Shown: positions 1 through 6,161 of the stretch, piece after piece
How positions within the stretch are numbered: position 1 is the stretch's first letter
Layout of the letters: every line of letters begins with the position of its first letter
Origin: Deltaproteobacteria bacterium
GTDB lineage: Bacteria > Desulfobacterota > Desulfobaccia > Desulfobaccales > 0-14-0-80-60-11
NCBI GenBank assembly: GCA_021817645.1
Contig: JAKAGH010000057.1
Location: forward strand, 1-12,628
Reading direction: 5' to 3'
Length of the DNA: 12,628 bases
The notes under the pieces: generated by a model
Seen by the model: only the letters and a program-made list of their open reading frames with translations
Database searches by the model: none
What the model was told of the DNA's origin: nothing
Translations under genes and position numbers: made by a program

Positions 1-438
1 GAAGAAATTATAACAGAGCAGGGCATTATTGTAGAAAGCCACCTGGGTCAGGCTGGTATGGGCCGCGGCGCCGCCGTAAAACAACCCCAGGACTAGCGCC
101 GTCACCGGCGGGAAGTGCTGGCGTAAAAACAAGTAAAACTGAAAGGCCAGCACCCCGCTGAGCAGACAGTTGATCAGCAGCAGCGTCGAGTAACCCTCTC
201 CGAAGGTGTGGGCCAGGCCGTAGTAGACCGCACGGGACAGCGGCATCCATACTTCCCCGTCCGGCATAGCCAGGAACTGCCAGAAGTGGTGGGTCACCAA
301 TTGGGTCAGGAGCGGCCAATCATCTTCCATGAAGAAAAAGAGGCCCGGACGCCAAAACATGGCTACTGGCACGGCCAGAAAGAGCAAGGCCAATCCGGCC
401 AGATAAACACCCCGGGGCTGGGTCGGTTCAGATTTCAC
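1..438 (-). CDS. Membrane glycosyltransferase-like protein, GT-C type (partial, N-terminal 146 aa)
   Basis: This open frame begins at a GTG (438-436) and runs off the left edge, so only the first 146 residues are present. The GTG is preceded by a GGAAGAG ribosome-binding stretch, and an in-frame TAA lies eight codons upstream with no other start between. Hydrophobic segments fall at about residues 11-29, 84-105 and 111-130. Between the first two is a loop with the acidic motif MEDDW (residues 37-41). An acidic pair after the first membrane helix is typical of GT-C glycosyltransferases, where it binds the metal or acceptor, so the protein is probably an inner-membrane enzyme using a polyprenyl-phosphate sugar donor. 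That role is inferred from topology and neighbours; an unrelated polytopic membrane protein is possible. It is divergent from the GT2 gene at 831, a family that often makes the polyprenyl-phosphate donor for GT-C enzymes. Confidence 0.6.
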   Translation of the reverse strand, partial: MKSEPTQPRGVYLAGLALLFLAVPVAMFWRPGLFFFMEDDWPLLTQLVTHHFWQFLAMPDGEVWMPLSRAVYYGLAHTFGEGYSTLLLINCLLSGVLAFQFYLFLRQHFPPVTALVLGLFYGGAAAHTSLTQVAFYNNALLCYNFF

Positions 439-830
439 GCAGCTTCTCTTCCATGGCTCTTAACATGGCATTTAAAATGCGCCGGGGTTTCCTTCCCTGT
501 GATCAAGAAGGGCTTCAGCCAGCCAGATGTCCGGACTCGAATTTACGACCATCTGCATAGGAAACCCTCACTGTGCCTTTCCGGCGAAAATATAACATAT
601 CGGGAAATTAATGGAGGGCTGTTTTTCTCCGGGCGCTTCCCCGCAGCCAGTCCCCTGGCCCTGCCCCCGGGATTATGATTATATTGTGAAGATTTCTGCG
701 TCGCCCCAGCCCAGGACCCTCAGTTCCGGCCTGGGCCTGCCAGAGTTGCTTTTTGCCGGTAACTCTTGTATGAACTGAATAAAGCGCACGCCCGTGCACT
801 ATATCAGAGGCGAGAACAGGGGGAAAGAAC
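439..830. other. Divergent intergenic region, no gene recognised
   Basis: These 392 bases separate the divergent GT-C-like and GT2 genes and should hold both promoters. AT-rich stretches occur near 588-600 and 766-785, but I could not assign a convincing -35/-10 pair on either strand. Open frames that cross the region lack protein-like composition. The gap shows none of the period-7 arrays or long palindromes seen in the other gaps. Confidence 0.5.
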
Positions 831-1658
831 TTGTTGGCCGGAAAAAAGGTGCTGGTGGTCATGCCCGCTTACAATGCCGCCCGCACCCTGGAACGCACTT
901 TTGCGGACATTCCTTTCGATATCGTGGACGAAGTCCTGCTGGTGGACGACGCTTCCCACGACGAGACTTTGGAAATCGCCCGCCGTTTGGGGATCCGCTG
1001 CTATTTGCACGACCGCAACCTGGGCTATGGCCGCAACCAGAAGACCTGTTATACCGAAGCCCTGGCCCTGGGCGCGGACATCGTGGTCATGCTCCACCCC
1101 GATTATCAATATTCCCCCAAAATCATTCCCGCACTGGCCGGACTGGTGGCCAGCGGCGAATACGATGCGGCCCTAGGCTCCCGCATCCTGGGTGGCAAAG
1201 CGCGGCAGGGCGGCATGCCCATCTATAAATATATCGCCAACCGCCTCCTCACCGCGTTCGAGAATCTGCTTCTGGGGGCCAAGCTCTCGGAATACCACAC
1301 CGGTTTCCGGGCCTTTTCCCGCCAGGTATTGGAGACCTTACCCCTCTGGGAAAATTCCGACGATTTTTTGTTCGATAATGAGATGCTGGCCCAGACCATC
1401 TTTTTCGGCTTCCGGGTGGGAGAAGTATCCTGCCCCACCCGCTATTTCCCGGAGGCCTCCTCCATAAATTTCTCCCGGAGCGTCAAATACGGCCTGGGGG
1501 TGTTGGCCACTTCCGTGAAATTTTTTCTCCAGAAGCAGGGTTGGAGGCAATACCGCGTTTTTTCTCGCGCCGGCCGCGGCCTCCTGAATCAATCCTATTA
1601 TTCCGAGCACGGGGCTGACTGTGTGGAGTTGCCGCTGCCGCCCGGCAATCACCGATAG
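831..1658 (+). CDS. GT2 family glycosyltransferase (DPM1/GtrB-like cytoplasmic transferase)
   Basis: A 275-residue single-domain GT-A enzyme. The N-terminus shows the GT2 nucleotide-sugar fold: VLVVMPAYNAARTL (7-20), the acidic pair LLVDDAS (36-42), and HPDYQY (89-94) at the metal-binding DxD position. GSRILGG and the YHTGFRAF stretch follow, as in dolichyl-phosphate-mannose-synthase-like GT2 enzymes. No strong transmembrane helices are visible, unlike GtrB proteins with two C-terminal helices, so it is probably cytosolic or peripheral. The likely reaction is sugar transfer from an NDP- or GDP-sugar to polyprenyl phosphate or a glycan acceptor; the sugar is unknown. The start is TTG at 831, chosen because AGGGGG lies seven bases upstream and the frame begins right at the conserved first strand. 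The gene converges on the deacetylase, and a period-7 TTCAAAG array starts directly after its stop codon. Confidence 0.85.
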   Translation: MLAGKKVLVVMPAYNAARTLERTFADIPFDIVDEVLLVDDASHDETLEIARRLGIRCYLHDRNLGYGRNQKTCYTEALALGADIVVMLHPDYQYSPKIIPALAGLVASGEYDAALGSRILGGKARQGGMPIYKYIANRLLTAFENLLLGAKLSEYHTGFRAFSRQVLETLPLWENSDDFLFDNEMLAQTIFFGFRVGEVSCPTRYFPEASSINFSRSVKYGLGVLATSVKFFLQKQGWRQYRVFSRAGRGLLNQSYYSEHGADCVELPLPPGNHR

Positions 1659-1823
1659 TTCAAAGTTCAAAGTGGGCCTGTGGCCCGCCCCACCAACTTG
1701 GAACCAGCAGTTCATGAGCCTGCGGCTCCGCCAAAATCATGAAAGCATCGGTGGCGCAGGCTTTCCAGCCTGCGCACTATGACTTCCAGAGAACAGGCGA
1801 ATATTACTACTTTGAACCTCGAA
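1659..1823. repeat. Intergenic element bounded by inverted TTCAAAG heptamers, with internal hairpins
   Basis: Two perfect TTCAAAG units (1659-1672) begin directly after the stop of the GT2 gene. Two inverted units (CTTTGAA and CCTCGAA, 1810-1823) form the end of the convergent deacetylase gene and encode its last residues. Between the arms are a GGGCC/GGCCC hairpin (1674-1686), a TTCATGA/TCATGAA pair (1711-1717, 1737-1743) and a perfect 9-bp stem GCGCAGGCT/AGCCTGCGC with a four-base loop (1754-1775). The hairpins could stop transcription from both convergent genes, although no T-tract follows them. Confidence 0.65.
1748..1772 (+). repeat. 25-bp dispersed hairpin repeat, copy 1
   Basis: A 25-bp sequence with core GTGGCGCAGGC that recurs without change at 8856-8880. 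Here it contributes the 9-bp stem at 1754-1775. In both places it lies between convergent genes. Confidence 0.8.
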
Positions 1824-2799
1824 CTCGGAGCCAATCCCTCCCCTGCCCTTCCCGCACCAGCGCCTCCACCTTCTGGTAAAGCTCCGCCAAGGTTATCCCC
1901 TGCACCGGTCCGGTTTTCTGCAGCCAGGTCAGGAAGGCGCGGATTTTGGCGATCAGCCGCTCTACTGCGGCTGCGTCGGGGAATTGGGGGGTGCCCCCCG
2001 GGGCAATTTCCGAAGAATGGAGAAACATGTTGAGCACCCGCCCCCCCCGGCTGCGGTGCCACGCGGCTGCCAGGCGCATGGACGCCAGAGGATACCAGAC
2101 GGGGTGAATGCCTGCGGCCAGCACATAGCGGAACCAGGAGAGAAGACGCTCTCCCCCGGCGCCGGGTACGGCCCGGGACAGCCGGTGCATTAAGCGCGGG
2201 GTGCCGGCCAGCAGCGGCACCATGGTCAGGGGCGCCTCAACCAGGGGCAGCCCGGTATAGCCGGGAACCGCCAAGGGGAAAGGATCGTTGGGCGCCAGGA
2301 AATGCCGGGGCCCCCCGGCTTTTTGGTCCAGGGGGACCATGCTGCTGTCCACCTGAAAACCCATCTCCGGCAGGAGGGACAAAAGCTGCGGCCCCCAGTC
2401 AAACCGCCCCATGCGAAAGGATCGGGGCGTCACCCCCAAATTTTCCTGGATTGAGCCCACCAAATTAGCCAGCTTCTCCCGGAGAATAGGCCGAGGAATC
2501 TTCTCCGAGCGCACCGGCTCCGGCTCGGAAAACTCAATCAGGGGCGGAGTATTCCAGGGGTGAAGATGCGCGCCGATCTCCGTGCCGTAACGGTCCCGCC
2601 AATACTCCAGGACCTGGCGGGAGACCGGGTCCCGGGCCGCGTGGTAGGTGACCAGCAGGGTCAGGGGGAAGCCGAATTCCCGGGGAATGAACTCCAGACG
2701 CTGCAGATGGGCCACGTTACCGACCCCTGGAGGCGTGCGGGCATATGTCCCCGAGAATAGCCCTTCTTCCTCCACGTCGATGCTGATCACCAGTTTCAT
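1807..2799 (-). CDS. NodB/WalW-like polysaccharide deacetylase family protein
   Basis: A 330-residue protein with no signal peptide, read as a metal-dependent carbohydrate deacetylase or related (beta/alpha)-barrel hydrolase. Visible motifs in order are SIDVE (6-10, acidic residues D8 and E10 in place of the classic DD), the metal-binding pair in EIGAHLHPW (74-82, H78 and H80), SFRMGRFDWG (127-136, the R-x-G motif), VDSSMVP (150-156) and FLHSSEIAPGG (C-terminal His, H261). This set matches the branch found in exopolysaccharide loci rather than secreted chitin deacetylases, so a cytoplasmic substrate such as an NDP-sugar or lipid-linked N-acetyl sugar is plausible. The start ATG has AGG six bases upstream. 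The last four residues (RGSK) are encoded by a TTCAAAG-type heptamer array, so the end of the gene overlaps a repeat. It lies downstream of the dehydrogenase gene, separated by a long palindrome. Confidence 0.8.
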   Translation of the reverse strand: MKLVISIDVEEEGLFSGTYARTPPGVGNVAHLQRLEFIPREFGFPLTLLVTYHAARDPVSRQVLEYWRDRYGTEIGAHLHPWNTPPLIEFSEPEPVRSEKIPRPILREKLANLVGSIQENLGVTPRSFRMGRFDWGPQLLSLLPEMGFQVDSSMVPLDQKAGGPRHFLAPNDPFPLAVPGYTGLPLVEAPLTMVPLLAGTPRLMHRLSRAVPGAGGERLLSWFRYVLAAGIHPVWYPLASMRLAAAWHRSRGGRVLNMFLHSSEIAPGGTPQFPDAAAVERLIAKIRAFLTWLQKTGPVQGITLAELYQKVEALVREGQGRDWLRVRGSK

Positions 2800-2808
2800 T
2801 CTTAACCT

Positions 2809-2945
2809 AAAAACCTTACCACAGAGGCACAGAGAGCACAGAGTTACACAGAGGAAAAATAATTTTATTTAGGCGGGTTTCCCGCCTAAATAAAATATTT
2901 CTCTGTGATTCTCTGTGTCCTTTGTGTCTCTGTGGTAAGGTTTTT
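2809..2945. repeat. 137-bp palindromic element with ACAGAG-repeat arms
   Basis: Arms of 46 bp (2809-2854 and 2900-2945) are inverted copies with about ten mismatches. They are built from repeated CACAGAG-like units spaced 8 to 10 bases apart. The centre carries a perfect 16-bp stem (2862-2877 with 2881-2896, ending GGCGGG/CCCGCC) and a TTT loop. The element fills the gap between the dehydrogenase stop and the deacetylase start and ends nine bases before the deacetylase ATG. The transcript would fold into a very long hairpin that could end or attenuate read-through between the two genes. ACAGAG-type palindromes are known as dispersed repeats in many bacterial genomes. Confidence 0.85.
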
Positions 2946-2949
2946 GTTT

Positions 2950-4158
2950 TTATTTTCTTAAATCCAGGGCCACTTTCATGCACTCATAACGCGGCTTGTT
3001 GAAGGCCACTGCGAACGCCTGGCGGTACTGGGCCAGCGGGAAGGTATGCGTCAGCAACCCCTGGGTGGGGTAATCCCCACGCGCCAGCAGGTCCACGGCC
3101 ATTTCATAGGTGCGGACTCTTTGTCCCTGATAATGGCCGTAGCCGTACATGGCAGAGCCGATGACCCTAAGTTCCCGGAACCAGACACTGGAGAGATCCA
3201 CCCGGTTCAGCGTCCCCGCGGTGCCCACCAGCACATAGGTCCCCCGGGCCCGGAGGGCCAACAGGCCTTCCTGCATGGAACTCCTGCTGCCCACGCAGTC
3301 AAAAAAGAAGTCCGCGCCCCCTTCCGGGTTGCCGCCCCCCAGGGTGGTGGGCAGCATCCGGGCCCCCACCGCCGCGGCCAACTCCTCCCGGCTGGGGGAC
3401 ATCAGCACGGTGTCTGCGCCTCCGGCCCGGGCCAGGGCTTCCTGGAAGGCATAGCGGGCCACGGCCACCAGCCGGGCGCCGGGAACCAGGACCCGCACCA
3501 GCCGCAGCAGGTGCTGGCCGATGATGCCCGCGCCGCAGACCACCACCGTGTCCCCCTCCCCGGGCAGATGGTCCAGGACCGGCTGCAGGGCCGAAGCCAG
3601 GGAATCCGTGAGCACCGCCACCTCATCCTCCAGATTAGGCGGCACCCGCACCAGCCTGCTGGGATGCGCGGCCATGAATTCCGCCATGCCGCCCCCCGCG
3701 TCCCGGTTGAAGCCGATGGTGGCCCCGGCAGCCAATTTCCCCCGGGTAAAATTCTCGCAGAGATTATATGCCCCCCGGGAGCAATAGCGGCACGGCGGCA
3801 GCCCCCGCACTTCACAAGGAAGCACCGGCTCCACCACCACCCGCTCCCCCGGCTGCCATTCCGACCCGGGAGGAGCCTCCGCCACTTCCGCCAGCACCTC
3901 GTGGCCCAGCACCGCGGGAAATGAACCATAGGGCTCCAACAGATAGGATTCCGCGCCCTTCAGCAGGTTCAGGTCCGAACCGCAGATGCCGCAGAAACGG
4001 TTTCGGAGGATGATCCATTCCGGTCCCGGAGCAAGCAAGGAAAGCTCCTGCACCTTGAGAGGGGCCAAAGCCGGCCAGAACCGCCGGGGCCAGAAACGGT
4101 AGCACCACCGGGATAAGAGATACCGGGGAATGGATTGGGTATAGACCAGAGCACGCAT
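2950..4158 (-). CDS. Zinc-dependent medium-chain dehydrogenase (MDR / alcohol dehydrogenase family)
   Basis: A 402-residue NAD(P)-dependent alcohol, sugar or polyol dehydrogenase. Residues 54-62 (FCGICGSD) carry the catalytic zinc cysteine C59, followed by GHE (85-87). A structural-zinc lobe with C115, C123, C126 and C134 follows; the first gap is seven residues instead of the usual two. The Rossmann fingerprint GAGIIG is at 209-214, and the C-terminal part shows a typical MDR substrate domain (VGTAG, IGSAMYGYG). It is somewhat longer than usual MDR enzymes (about 340-370) because of an N-terminal stretch rich in Trp, Tyr and Arg (residues 13-34). In this glycan context the substrate is probably a sugar alcohol, cyclitol or NDP-sugar; the sequence does not reveal which. 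No clear ribosome-binding site precedes the ATG, but MRALVY is a usual family start. An inverted heptamer array lies a few bases upstream. Confidence 0.85.
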   Translation of the reverse strand: MRALVYTQSIPRYLLSRWCYRFWPRRFWPALAPLKVQELSLLAPGPEWIILRNRFCGICGSDLNLLKGAESYLLEPYGSFPAVLGHEVLAEVAEAPPGSEWQPGERVVVEPVLPCEVRGLPPCRYCSRGAYNLCENFTRGKLAAGATIGFNRDAGGGMAEFMAAHPSRLVRVPPNLEDEVAVLTDSLASALQPVLDHLPGEGDTVVVCGAGIIGQHLLRLVRVLVPGARLVAVARYAFQEALARAGGADTVLMSPSREELAAAVGARMLPTTLGGGNPEGGADFFFDCVGSRSSMQEGLLALRARGTYVLVGTAGTLNRVDLSSVWFRELRVIGSAMYGYGHYQGQRVRTYEMAVDLLARGDYPTQGLLTHTFPLAQYRQAFAVAFNKPRYECMKVALDLRK

Positions 4159-4228
4159 GGGTTTTATCAGGGGTCAGTGGTCAGTGGCCAGGGGTCAGTA
4201 TTCATGAAGGATCTGAAAAAACCCGTTG

Positions 4229-4298
4229 GTCATCCTGAGCGAAGCGAAGAATCTCGTATTTGTGTCATTCTGCGGGCGCTTCGCTCCCTCAGAATGAC
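4229..4298. repeat. GCGAAGCGAAGAATC-type dispersed hairpin repeat
   Basis: A GTCATCCTGAGCGAAGCG stretch (4229-4246) is followed by an inverted counterpart at 4277-4298. A second perfect 9-bp stem GTCATTCTG/CAGAATGAC lies at 4264-4272 and 4290-4298. This motif is a widespread intergenic repeat in many unrelated bacteria, recognised here by sequence. Confidence 0.75.
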
Positions 4299-4357
4299 AG
4301 AGAAAACCACTTTTACAAAGTTCTCAAATTAACCTAAAAACCAAGAAATGGGACCTA

Positions 4358-4557
4358 ATACTGAGTTGCAATCAAACAGCCGCGGATTTTGTAGGGGGGC
4401 ACCCGTGTGTGCCCCCCAGGCGCTCGCAAAAACACAATATCCCGGCCCTCAAAAATCAATATGATCATAGAATTAATGCGTAGCAGTATTTGCGGTCGCT
4501 GGGGCGGACACCTGGGGTCGCTATTAAAGAAATTGTCGTTTGATTGCGACTTGGTAT
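4358..4557. mobile_element. 200-bp MITE-like element with 20-bp terminal inverted repeats
   Basis: The ends at 4358-4377 and 4538-4557 are inverted copies matching at 17 of 20 positions, with core GCAATCAAAC. The 200-bp interior has no coding frame and contains a GGGGGGCAC/GTGCCCCCC hairpin (4391-4417). Size, non-coding content and terminal inverted repeats fit a miniature transposable element. No clear target-site duplication is visible, so mobility is inferred. Confidence 0.5.
4391..4417. repeat. GTAGGGG-type hairpin repeat inside the MITE-like element
   Basis: GTAGGGGGGCAC is followed by GTGTGCCCCCC, which forms a strong short hairpin. It resembles the GTAGGGGCGAAC repeats at 8764-8820 and 9135-9159 in layout but has a different stem sequence. 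Confidence 0.6.
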
Positions 4558-4658
4558 AACCTCTTGCTCCTGACCCCTGACCACTGACCACTGACCACTG
4601 TTTTTAAGGAATGTGCCCCGGGAAATACACCTTGTCAAGCCTATTCTCGGAAGTTTGC

Positions 4659-4686
4659 TTGGATATTAAAGGAAAAGGAGTATAAT
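4659..4686 (+). promoter_or_regulatory. Candidate sigma70-type promoter for the radical SAM gene
   Basis: A perfect TATAAT (4681-4686) lies 16 bases after a weak -35 (TTGGAT, 4659-4664). The predicted start near 4693 gives a short leader ahead of AGGGAG (4721-4726) and the ATG at 4731. The -10 is strong and the -35 weak. Confidence 0.45.
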
Positions 4687-4730
4687 ATTTGTTTCTAAGG
4701 CTTTAAGAACATAGGACGTCAGGGAGCATA

Positions 4731-5948
4731 ATGCCAGAACATAGCAAGGTGGCCCTGGGGGTGGTGCTGAAAAACATCCACCGTTTGGCCCGCCACCCTT
4801 GGATCTATTCCAAACTCGCGGCTTTGCAAGGGGAAAAATGGCTGTTTAATCGCTTTTATCCCCCCTCCAAAGAAGGCCTGGCCCGCCGTATCCGCCAGGT
4901 GAGCCTGAGGATTACCGACCTCTGCAATCTCCGCTGCCATACTTGCGGCCAATGGGGGGACCAGGGTTTTCTCCGGGGGCAGGACCTCAAGGAATTTAAA
5001 AAACAGGAAGTTCCCGCAGCCCGGTATCTCGAGGTTTTCGAGGACCTGGTGCGTCAGGGCCACCACCCCCCCATCTATCTCTGGGGCGGAGAACCGATGC
5101 TCTACGAAGGCGCCCTGGAGGTCATCGACACCGCGTCCAAACTGGGGCTGCCCGTTTCCATCGCCACCAACGGCACCCGCATTGCCGGTTTCGCGGAGCG
5201 TCTGGTTAAGGCCCCCCTGTTCCTGATGCAGGTCTCCATTGACGGACCCACCGCAGCCCTTCATAACCAGGCGCGTCCGGGGGTCGGCGGCGCCAATAAT
5301 TTCGCCGATATCCAGGCCGGGCTGGCCGCGGTGCGCCAGGCCCGGGACCGGAACGGCTCAGGCGGCCTGCCCCTGATCGCCTCCCTCACCACCATTTCCC
5401 GGGAAAACTTCCGGTACCTGGTGGATATCTACGACGCGTTCCGGGACAAGGTGGATCTCTTCGTCTTCTACCTCTCCTGGTGGATCGACCGGAAGAACGC
5501 CAGGGCCCACGCCGAAGATTTTTCCCGGCGCTTCGGGTTCGTCCCCACCCGTCCCTGGGGCTGGGTGGGCGACTGGAGGCCGGACGACTACCAGGAGATG
5601 AGCCGGCAGTTGCGGGAACTGCTCAAACGCTCCCGTTCCTGGTCGGCCCCGCCGGTCACCATCATCCCCTCGATCCTGGGGGAAGAGGACCTGCGCACCT
5701 ACTATACCGACCACCGGGCCCGGTTCGGTTTTGACCGCTGCCTGTCCATTTACCAGGTGGTGGAAATCAACAGCAACGGCGACCTTTCTCCCTGCCGGGA
5801 CTACCACGATTACGTGGTGGGCAATATCAAGGAGGCCACCATCACCGAGTTGTGGAACTCCCCGGCTTACCGGGACTTCCGCCGCAGCCTGGCCACGGAC
5901 GGCCTGATGCCCGTCTGTTCCCGCTGCTGCGGTTTGATGGGATATTAA
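4731..5948 (+). CDS. Radical SAM enzyme with C-terminal SPASM-type domain
   Basis: A 405-residue radical S-adenosylmethionine protein. The cluster motif is C65-x3-C69-x2-C72 (DLCNLRCHTC), and GGEP at 119-122 binds the amino group of SAM. A C-terminal SPASM-like region has C337, C355, C396, C399 and C400 with the usual GNIKEATITELWNSPAYRDFR pattern between, probably holding one auxiliary 4Fe-4S cluster. SPASM enzymes include peptide-maturing enzymes and carbohydrate/cyclitol dehydrogenases or epimerases such as BtrN. No precursor peptide gene is visible nearby and the neighbours are glycosyltransferases, so a sugar or lipid-linked glycan substrate is more likely; this is inference. The ATG has AGGGAG four bases upstream and a TATAAT box 45 bases upstream. 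A GCAGTAA heptamer array begins with the first base after the stop codon. The downstream GT4 fusion lies 213 bases away on the same strand. Confidence 0.85.
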   Translation: MPEHSKVALGVVLKNIHRLARHPWIYSKLAALQGEKWLFNRFYPPSKEGLARRIRQVSLRITDLCNLRCHTCGQWGDQGFLRGQDLKEFKKQEVPAARYLEVFEDLVRQGHHPPIYLWGGEPMLYEGALEVIDTASKLGLPVSIATNGTRIAGFAERLVKAPLFLMQVSIDGPTAALHNQARPGVGGANNFADIQAGLAAVRQARDRNGSGGLPLIASLTTISRENFRYLVDIYDAFRDKVDLFVFYLSWWIDRKNARAHAEDFSRRFGFVPTRPWGWVGDWRPDDYQEMSRQLRELLKRSRSWSAPPVTIIPSILGEEDLRTYYTDHRARFGFDRCLSIYQVVEINSNGDLSPCRDYHDYVVGNIKEATITELWNSPAYRDFRRSLATDGLMPVCSRCCGLMGY

Positions 5949-6132
5949 GCAGTAAGCTGTAAGCAGTAAGGAGTAAAAAGCTAATCAGGCCGCCTTGTTC
6001 CACTGTCCTGCTGCTTCGAAAAGTTCAAGGTTCAAAGTTTAAAGTTTAGACTGCAAGCCCCAGAAATTTTTATAACATACGGGGTGACCGAAGGCCCATG
6101 AAAACCTGCTCACTGCTCAATGCTTACTGCTC
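5949..6132. repeat. Intergenic element bounded by inverted GCAGTAA heptamer arrays
   Basis: Four units (GCAGTAA, GCTGTAA, GCAGTAA, GGAGTAA; 5949-5976) start directly after the radical SAM stop codon. The inverted counterpart (CCTGCTC, ACTGCTC, AATGCTT, ACTGCTC) occupies 6105-6132. Between them lies another period-7 array of the TTCAAAG family (6024-6051: TTCAAGG, TTCAAAG, TTTAAAG, TTTAGAC). An in-frame ATG at 6120 is part of the AATGCTT unit and is unlikely to be a real start. Confidence 0.85.
6024..6051 (+). repeat. TTCAAAG-family heptamer array
   Basis: Four consecutive 7-bp units drift from TTCAAGG through TTCAAAG and TTTAAAG to TTTAGAC. The same unit occurs at 1659-1672 and, inverted, at 1810-1823. 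Confidence 0.8.
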
Positions 6133-6161
6133 GCTACCCTAATACTGCCCCCGGATTTCTT

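Larger units (their letters stand above)
4165..4600. repeat. Inverted pair of GGTCAGT heptamer arrays bounding a 436-bp composite element
   Basis: The left array has units GGTCAGT, GGTCAGT, GGCCAGG and GGTCAGT at 4172-4199, with a degenerate unit just before. The right array is the inverted form: CCTGACC twice, then ACTGACC twice, then a partial unit (4569-4600). Both hold a strict 7-bp register. The arms enclose the GCGAAGCG repeat and the MITE-like element. Confidence 0.85.
4159..4730. other. 572-bp divergent intergenic region filled with nested repeats
   Basis: No gene is supported here. From left to right it holds a GGTCAGT heptamer array, a hairpin repeat of the GCGAAGCGAAGAATC type, a 200-bp MITE-like element with its own internal hairpin, an inverted GGTCAGT array, and a candidate promoter for the radical SAM gene. 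These parts are listed separately. Confidence 0.7.

Noticed and set aside
208..678. Open frame of 156 codons on the + strand
   Set aside because: It overlaps the GT-C-like gene on the other strand, lacks domain-like composition, and continues into a non-coding gap.
1754..1775. Rho-independent terminator
   Set aside because: The stem is strong, but no T-tract follows on either strand.
3046..3924. 292-codon + strand frame opposite the dehydrogenase
   Set aside because: It is rich in Pro, His, Gln and Arg, as expected of an antisense frame in GC-rich DNA; the - strand frame has clear zinc and Rossmann motifs.
4358..4557. Possible structured RNA or riboswitch upstream of the radical SAM gene
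   Set aside because: Terminal inverted repeats and the internal dispersed hairpin fit a small mobile element better; it lies upstream of the candidate promoter, so it would not be in the leader.
5949..6051. Heptamer arrays considered as a CRISPR array
   Set aside because: Units are only 7 bp with no spacers, and no cas genes are present.
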